DNA of 7,100 nucleotides from Ascidiaceihabitans sp. (GTDB lineage: Bacteria > Pseudomonadota > Alphaproteobacteria > Rhodobacterales > Rhodobacteraceae): NCBI GenBank assembly GCA_023301665.1, contig JALZUL010000179.1:1-7100 (forward strand). Direction: 5' to 3'. Below, piece by piece: positions 5,029 to 7,100 of the stretch. Under the pieces are notes generated by a model that made no database searches, was not told the origin of the DNA, and worked only from the letters and a program-made list of their open reading frames with translations. The position numbers and the translations under genes were made by a program. Numbering within the stretch: the first letter of the stretch is position 1; every line of letters starts with the position of its first letter.

Positions 5029-5042
5029 CTCCATTTATGGAG
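5029..5042. promoter_or_regulatory. Palindrome over the start codon of the Lrp-type gene
   Basis: CTCCAT and ATGGAG form a perfect dyad with a TT spacer, and the right arm begins with the gene's own ATG. No purine-rich ribosome site is present upstream of this start; the sequence there is AACCTCC, which looks like the opposite strand of one. The dyad may be an autoregulatory operator, or chance. The two-base spacer makes a tight RNA hairpin possible only with the inner bases open. Confidence 0.25.
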
Positions 5043-5495
5043 AAAATTGACGAATTTGATAGAAAAATACTAAATGCCTTACAGCAAGACACCGCTGCTT
5101 CGCTTGATCAGCTGGCGGAAAGTATTGGCCTGTCCCGCAACGCCTGTTGGCGGCGGATCAAAATGCTAGAGACCTCAGGGATCATCACCAAACGTGTGGC
5201 CCTTCTTGATCCATTAAAAATCGATTTGGGTCTTATGGTCTTTATGCAAGTGCGCACCAACTCTCATGACCCTGCGTGGCAAAAGGAGTTCTCCAATGCC
5301 ACCAACGCCATCTCGGGTATTTTAAGCGTTTATCGTATGACAGGGGATCTTGATTACCTGATCCGGGCGCGGGTTAAGGACATGGCTGACTACGACCGGC
5401 TATACCAACATTTGATCACCAGATTGCCGATCGCCGATATATCTGCAAGCTTTGTTATGGAAGAGATCAAAGAAACCACGGCGCTCACTCTTTAA
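5037..5495 (+). CDS. Lrp/AsnC family transcriptional regulator
   Basis: A 152-aa feast/famine regulator. Residues 3-50 hold the N-terminal helix-turn-helix (IDEFDRKILNALQQD, then LDQLAESIGLSRNACWRRIKMLETSGII), and residues 66-143 form the RAM ligand/oligomerisation domain with the typical YRMTGDLDYLIRARVKDMADYDRLYQ stretch (99-124). The length is normal. Members form dimers to octamers and often respond to amino acids or other small effectors; the effector here is unknown. The ATG is the natural family start (MEKIDEFDRKIL) but has no recognisable ribosome site, and a palindrome covers it. The transporter gene follows after 57 bases in the same direction, so this protein most likely regulates that transporter, itself, or both, by the usual local logic of the family. 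Confidence 0.92.
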   Translation: MEKIDEFDRKILNALQQDTAASLDQLAESIGLSRNACWRRIKMLETSGIITKRVALLDPLKIDLGLMVFMQVRTNSHDPAWQKEFSNATNAISGILSVYRMTGDLDYLIRARVKDMADYDRLYQHLITRLPIADISASFVMEEIKETTALTL

Positions 5496-5552
5496 GCTGG
5501 TGCCATCTTAAATCTGATGACACTGTCGTTCTAAGGGATCAAAGGGAAGCCG

Positions 5553-5882
5553 ATGCATTATTTGTTCTTATTTGTCGCCGTGTTGATGGAAACGATCGGC
5601 ACAACAGCCCTGCAAGCCAGTCAACAGTTTACCAAAATCGGCCCAACCCTTGTGGCCATCGTTGCTTATTCGGGGGCGTTCTATTTCTTAGGCATGACTC
5701 TCAAGTTTATGCCTGTTGGGATCGTCTATGCGCTTTGGTCCGGACTGGGGATCGTACTCATTACCATCATTGGCTTCTTGGTTTTTGGTCAGCGGCTCGA
5801 TTTCGCAGCTATTGCGGGCTTAACGCTCATTATTGCCGGAATAGTTGTGATCCAAGTGTTCTCAAATACCACGACCCACTAA
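5553..5882 (+). CDS. Small multidrug resistance (SMR) transporter, EmrE-like
   Basis: A 109-aa inner-membrane protein with four hydrophobic helices (about 3-21, 31-51, 56-77, 84-104). It resembles E. coli EmrE along its whole length. The essential carboxylate Glu13 lies in METIGTTAL (Glu14 in EmrE). The YALWSGLGIVLI block (59-70) carries the equivalents of Tyr60 and Trp63, and FGQRLDFAAIAGLTLIIAG (78-96) leads to a short polar tail ending in TTTH, much like EmrE's. EmrE-type dimers exchange protons for quaternary or aromatic cations; substrates of this protein, which might instead include natural osmolytes or polyamines, are not known. AGGGA (5543-5547) lies 5 bases before the ATG. It follows the Lrp-type regulator by 57 bases with no visible terminator between, suggesting cotranscription. 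Confidence 0.93.
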   Translation: MHYLFLFVAVLMETIGTTALQASQQFTKIGPTLVAIVAYSGAFYFLGMTLKFMPVGIVYALWSGLGIVLITIIGFLVFGQRLDFAAIAGLTLIIAGIVVIQVFSNTTTH

Positions 5883-5955
5883 TGCGGCGTATTTCCCCCT
5901 AGCTTTCTGCGTCGCGGCAAGGTAAGCGCCCCCAAACGCATTAGAGGCTAGACAC

Positions 5956-7100
5956 ATGGACATCCGCAATATCGCGATTATCGCACACGTTGACCACGGC
6001 AAAACGACGCTTGTGGACGAACTGCTGAAACAATCGGGCACGTACCGTGAAAACCAAGCGACGACTGAGCGCGCTATGGACAGCAACGACCTAGAGCGCG
6101 AGCGCGGCATTACTATTTTCGCCAAGCCAACATCAGTTGAGTGGAAAGGCACACGTATCAATATCGTTGATACACCGGGCCACGCTGACTTTGGTGGCGA
6201 AGTTGAACGTATTCTGTCCATGGTTGATGGTGTTGTATTGCTGGTTGATGCCGCTGAAGGCCCGATGCCACAAACCAAATTCGTAACATCAAAAGCGCTT
6301 AAATTGGGCCTACGTCCAATCGTTGTTGTGAACAAAGTCGACAAATCAGACGCTGAGCCTGATCGTGCCTTGAACGAATGTTTTGATCTGTTCGCCAACT
6401 TGGACGCAACAGACGACCAGCTTGATTTCCCCACAATGTACGCATCCGGTCGTAACGGTTGGGCTGACATGGAGCTAGACGGCAAGCGTGACGGTCTGGA
6501 CGCAATGTTTGACCTGATCCTTGATCACGTCCCTGCCCCTAAGCAAATCACCGAAGCTGACAAGCCATTCACGATGTTGGCGACAACACTGGGCGGTGAC
6601 CCGTTCTTGGGCCGCTTGCTCACAGGCCGTGTTGAAACTGGGACCCTAAAAGCCGGTCAAACGATTAAGGCAATGTCACGCGATGGCACTTTGATCGAAA
6701 ACTTCCGTTGCACAAAAATCTTGGGCTTCCGTGGCCTAGAGCAGACTGCAATCGACGTGGCTGAAGCTGGCGATATCGTTTCCATCGCAGGTATGACCAA
6801 AGCAACCGTTGCTGACACATTGGCCGATGCTTCCGTGACTGACGCGATCGAAGCACAGCCAATCGATCCGCCGACCATTACAGTGACCTTTGGCATCAAC
6901 GACTCCCCACTTGCGGGTCGTGACGGCAAAAAAGTTCAATCACGCGTCATTCGTGACCGCTTGATGAAAGAAGCAGAATCCAACGTAGCTGTTAAAATCA
7001 GCGACACACCAACGGGTGACGCGTTTGAGGTTGCCGGTCGCGGCGAATTGCAGATGGGTGTTTTGATTGAAAACATGCGTCGCGAAGGCTTTGAGCTTTC
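5956..7100 (+). CDS. typA: Translational GTPase TypA/BipA (C-terminal part beyond window)
   Basis: The first 381 residues of TypA/BipA, a ribosome-associated GTPase of the EF-G type involved in 50S assembly, stress and low-temperature growth. The frame stays open to the right edge. The G domain shows AHVDHGKTT (10-18), switch I ERERGITI (47-54), DTPGHADF (72-79), NKVDK (126-130) and ASG (163-165). The beta-barrel domain II starts near residue 204 (PFTMLATTLGGDPFLGRLLTGRVETG). The EF-G III-like domain begins near 305 (PTITVTFGINDSPLAGRDGKK), with VAGRGELQMGVLIENMRREG at 359-378. The IRNIAIIAHVDHGKTTLVDELL start identifies TypA rather than EF-G, LepA or EF-Tu. AGAGG (5943-5947) is 8 bases upstream of the ATG. 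It sits 73 bases after the transporter stop; a separate promoter is likely, but I could not pick one out. Confidence 0.96.
   Translation, partial: MDIRNIAIIAHVDHGKTTLVDELLKQSGTYRENQATTERAMDSNDLERERGITIFAKPTSVEWKGTRINIVDTPGHADFGGEVERILSMVDGVVLLVDAAEGPMPQTKFVTSKALKLGLRPIVVVNKVDKSDAEPDRALNECFDLFANLDATDDQLDFPTMYASGRNGWADMELDGKRDGLDAMFDLILDHVPAPKQITEADKPFTMLATTLGGDPFLGRLLTGRVETGTLKAGQTIKAMSRDGTLIENFRCTKILGFRGLEQTAIDVAEAGDIVSIAGMTKATVADTLADASVTDAIEAQPIDPPTITVTFGINDSPLAGRDGKKVQSRVIRDRLMKEAESNVAVKISDTPTGDAFEVAGRGELQMGVLIENMRREGFEL

Noticed and set aside
5862..6485. A 207-codon minus-strand frame opposite the start of typA
   Set aside because: Ser/Arg-rich antisense of the highly conserved GTPase domain with no recognisable domain; typA motifs are unambiguous.
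1..7100. tRNA, rRNA, CRISPR arrays, transposases, integrases, phage genes or defence-island genes
   Set aside because: None seen on either strand; the content is mostly conserved chromosomal genes.

Overview
The window looks like a chromosomal segment of a marine alphaproteobacterium of the Rhodobacteraceae (Roseobacter group). Three things point there. The Fe-S assembly locus has the order Rrf2/IscR-type regulator, NifS/IscS-class cysteine desulfurase, sufB. The IscR homologue lacks the usual cluster cysteines and keeps one Cys near its C-terminus, the form described for Rhodobacteraceae. A perfect dyad of the 'Iron-Rhodo-box' type lies in its promoter. Gene content is mostly core, and base composition is moderate for the group.

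Layout. On the minus strand (1-2007) an operon reads iscR -> cysteine desulfurase -> sufB, which runs off the left edge. A GC-rich double-hairpin element sits between iscR and the desulfurase. The 184-bp divergent region (2008-2191) carries the dyad overlapping the -10 of a good candidate iscR promoter. Facing right (2192-3675) is a tight three-gene unit: a COG2945-type alpha/beta hydrolase, a 78-aa protein of unknown function starting with GTG and overlapping the hydrolase stop by one base, and an HD-domain phosphohydrolase of the YfbR/HDDC2 type. A 197-bp spacer with two hairpins (one capped by TTCG) precedes a single NYN-domain + OST-HTH protein (3873-4595), the least housekeeping-like gene here. 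It converges on a short minus-strand DUF6356-like gene (4713-4916) that is easily missed. Stem-loops between the two could end both transcripts. Next come a plus-strand Lrp/AsnC regulator and an EmrE-like small multidrug transporter (5037-5882), then typA/bipA (5956 to the right edge).

How the genes work together. iscR, the desulfurase and sufB form a self-regulated Fe-S cluster assembly operon: the desulfurase supplies sulfur, SufB is part of the scaffold, and IscR senses cluster or iron status. The Lrp-type regulator probably controls the adjacent transporter. The hydrolase/78-aa/HD unit looks translationally coupled, but its purpose cannot be read from sequence.

I see no tRNA, rRNA, CRISPR array, transposase or phage gene, and no convincing new multi-gene system. 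The items most worth a second look are the non-canonical IscR with its box, the NYN/OST-HTH gene with its structured flanks, the 78-aa coupled gene, and the hairpin element inside the Fe-S operon. Family assignments rest on motif recognition by eye; no database search was run.
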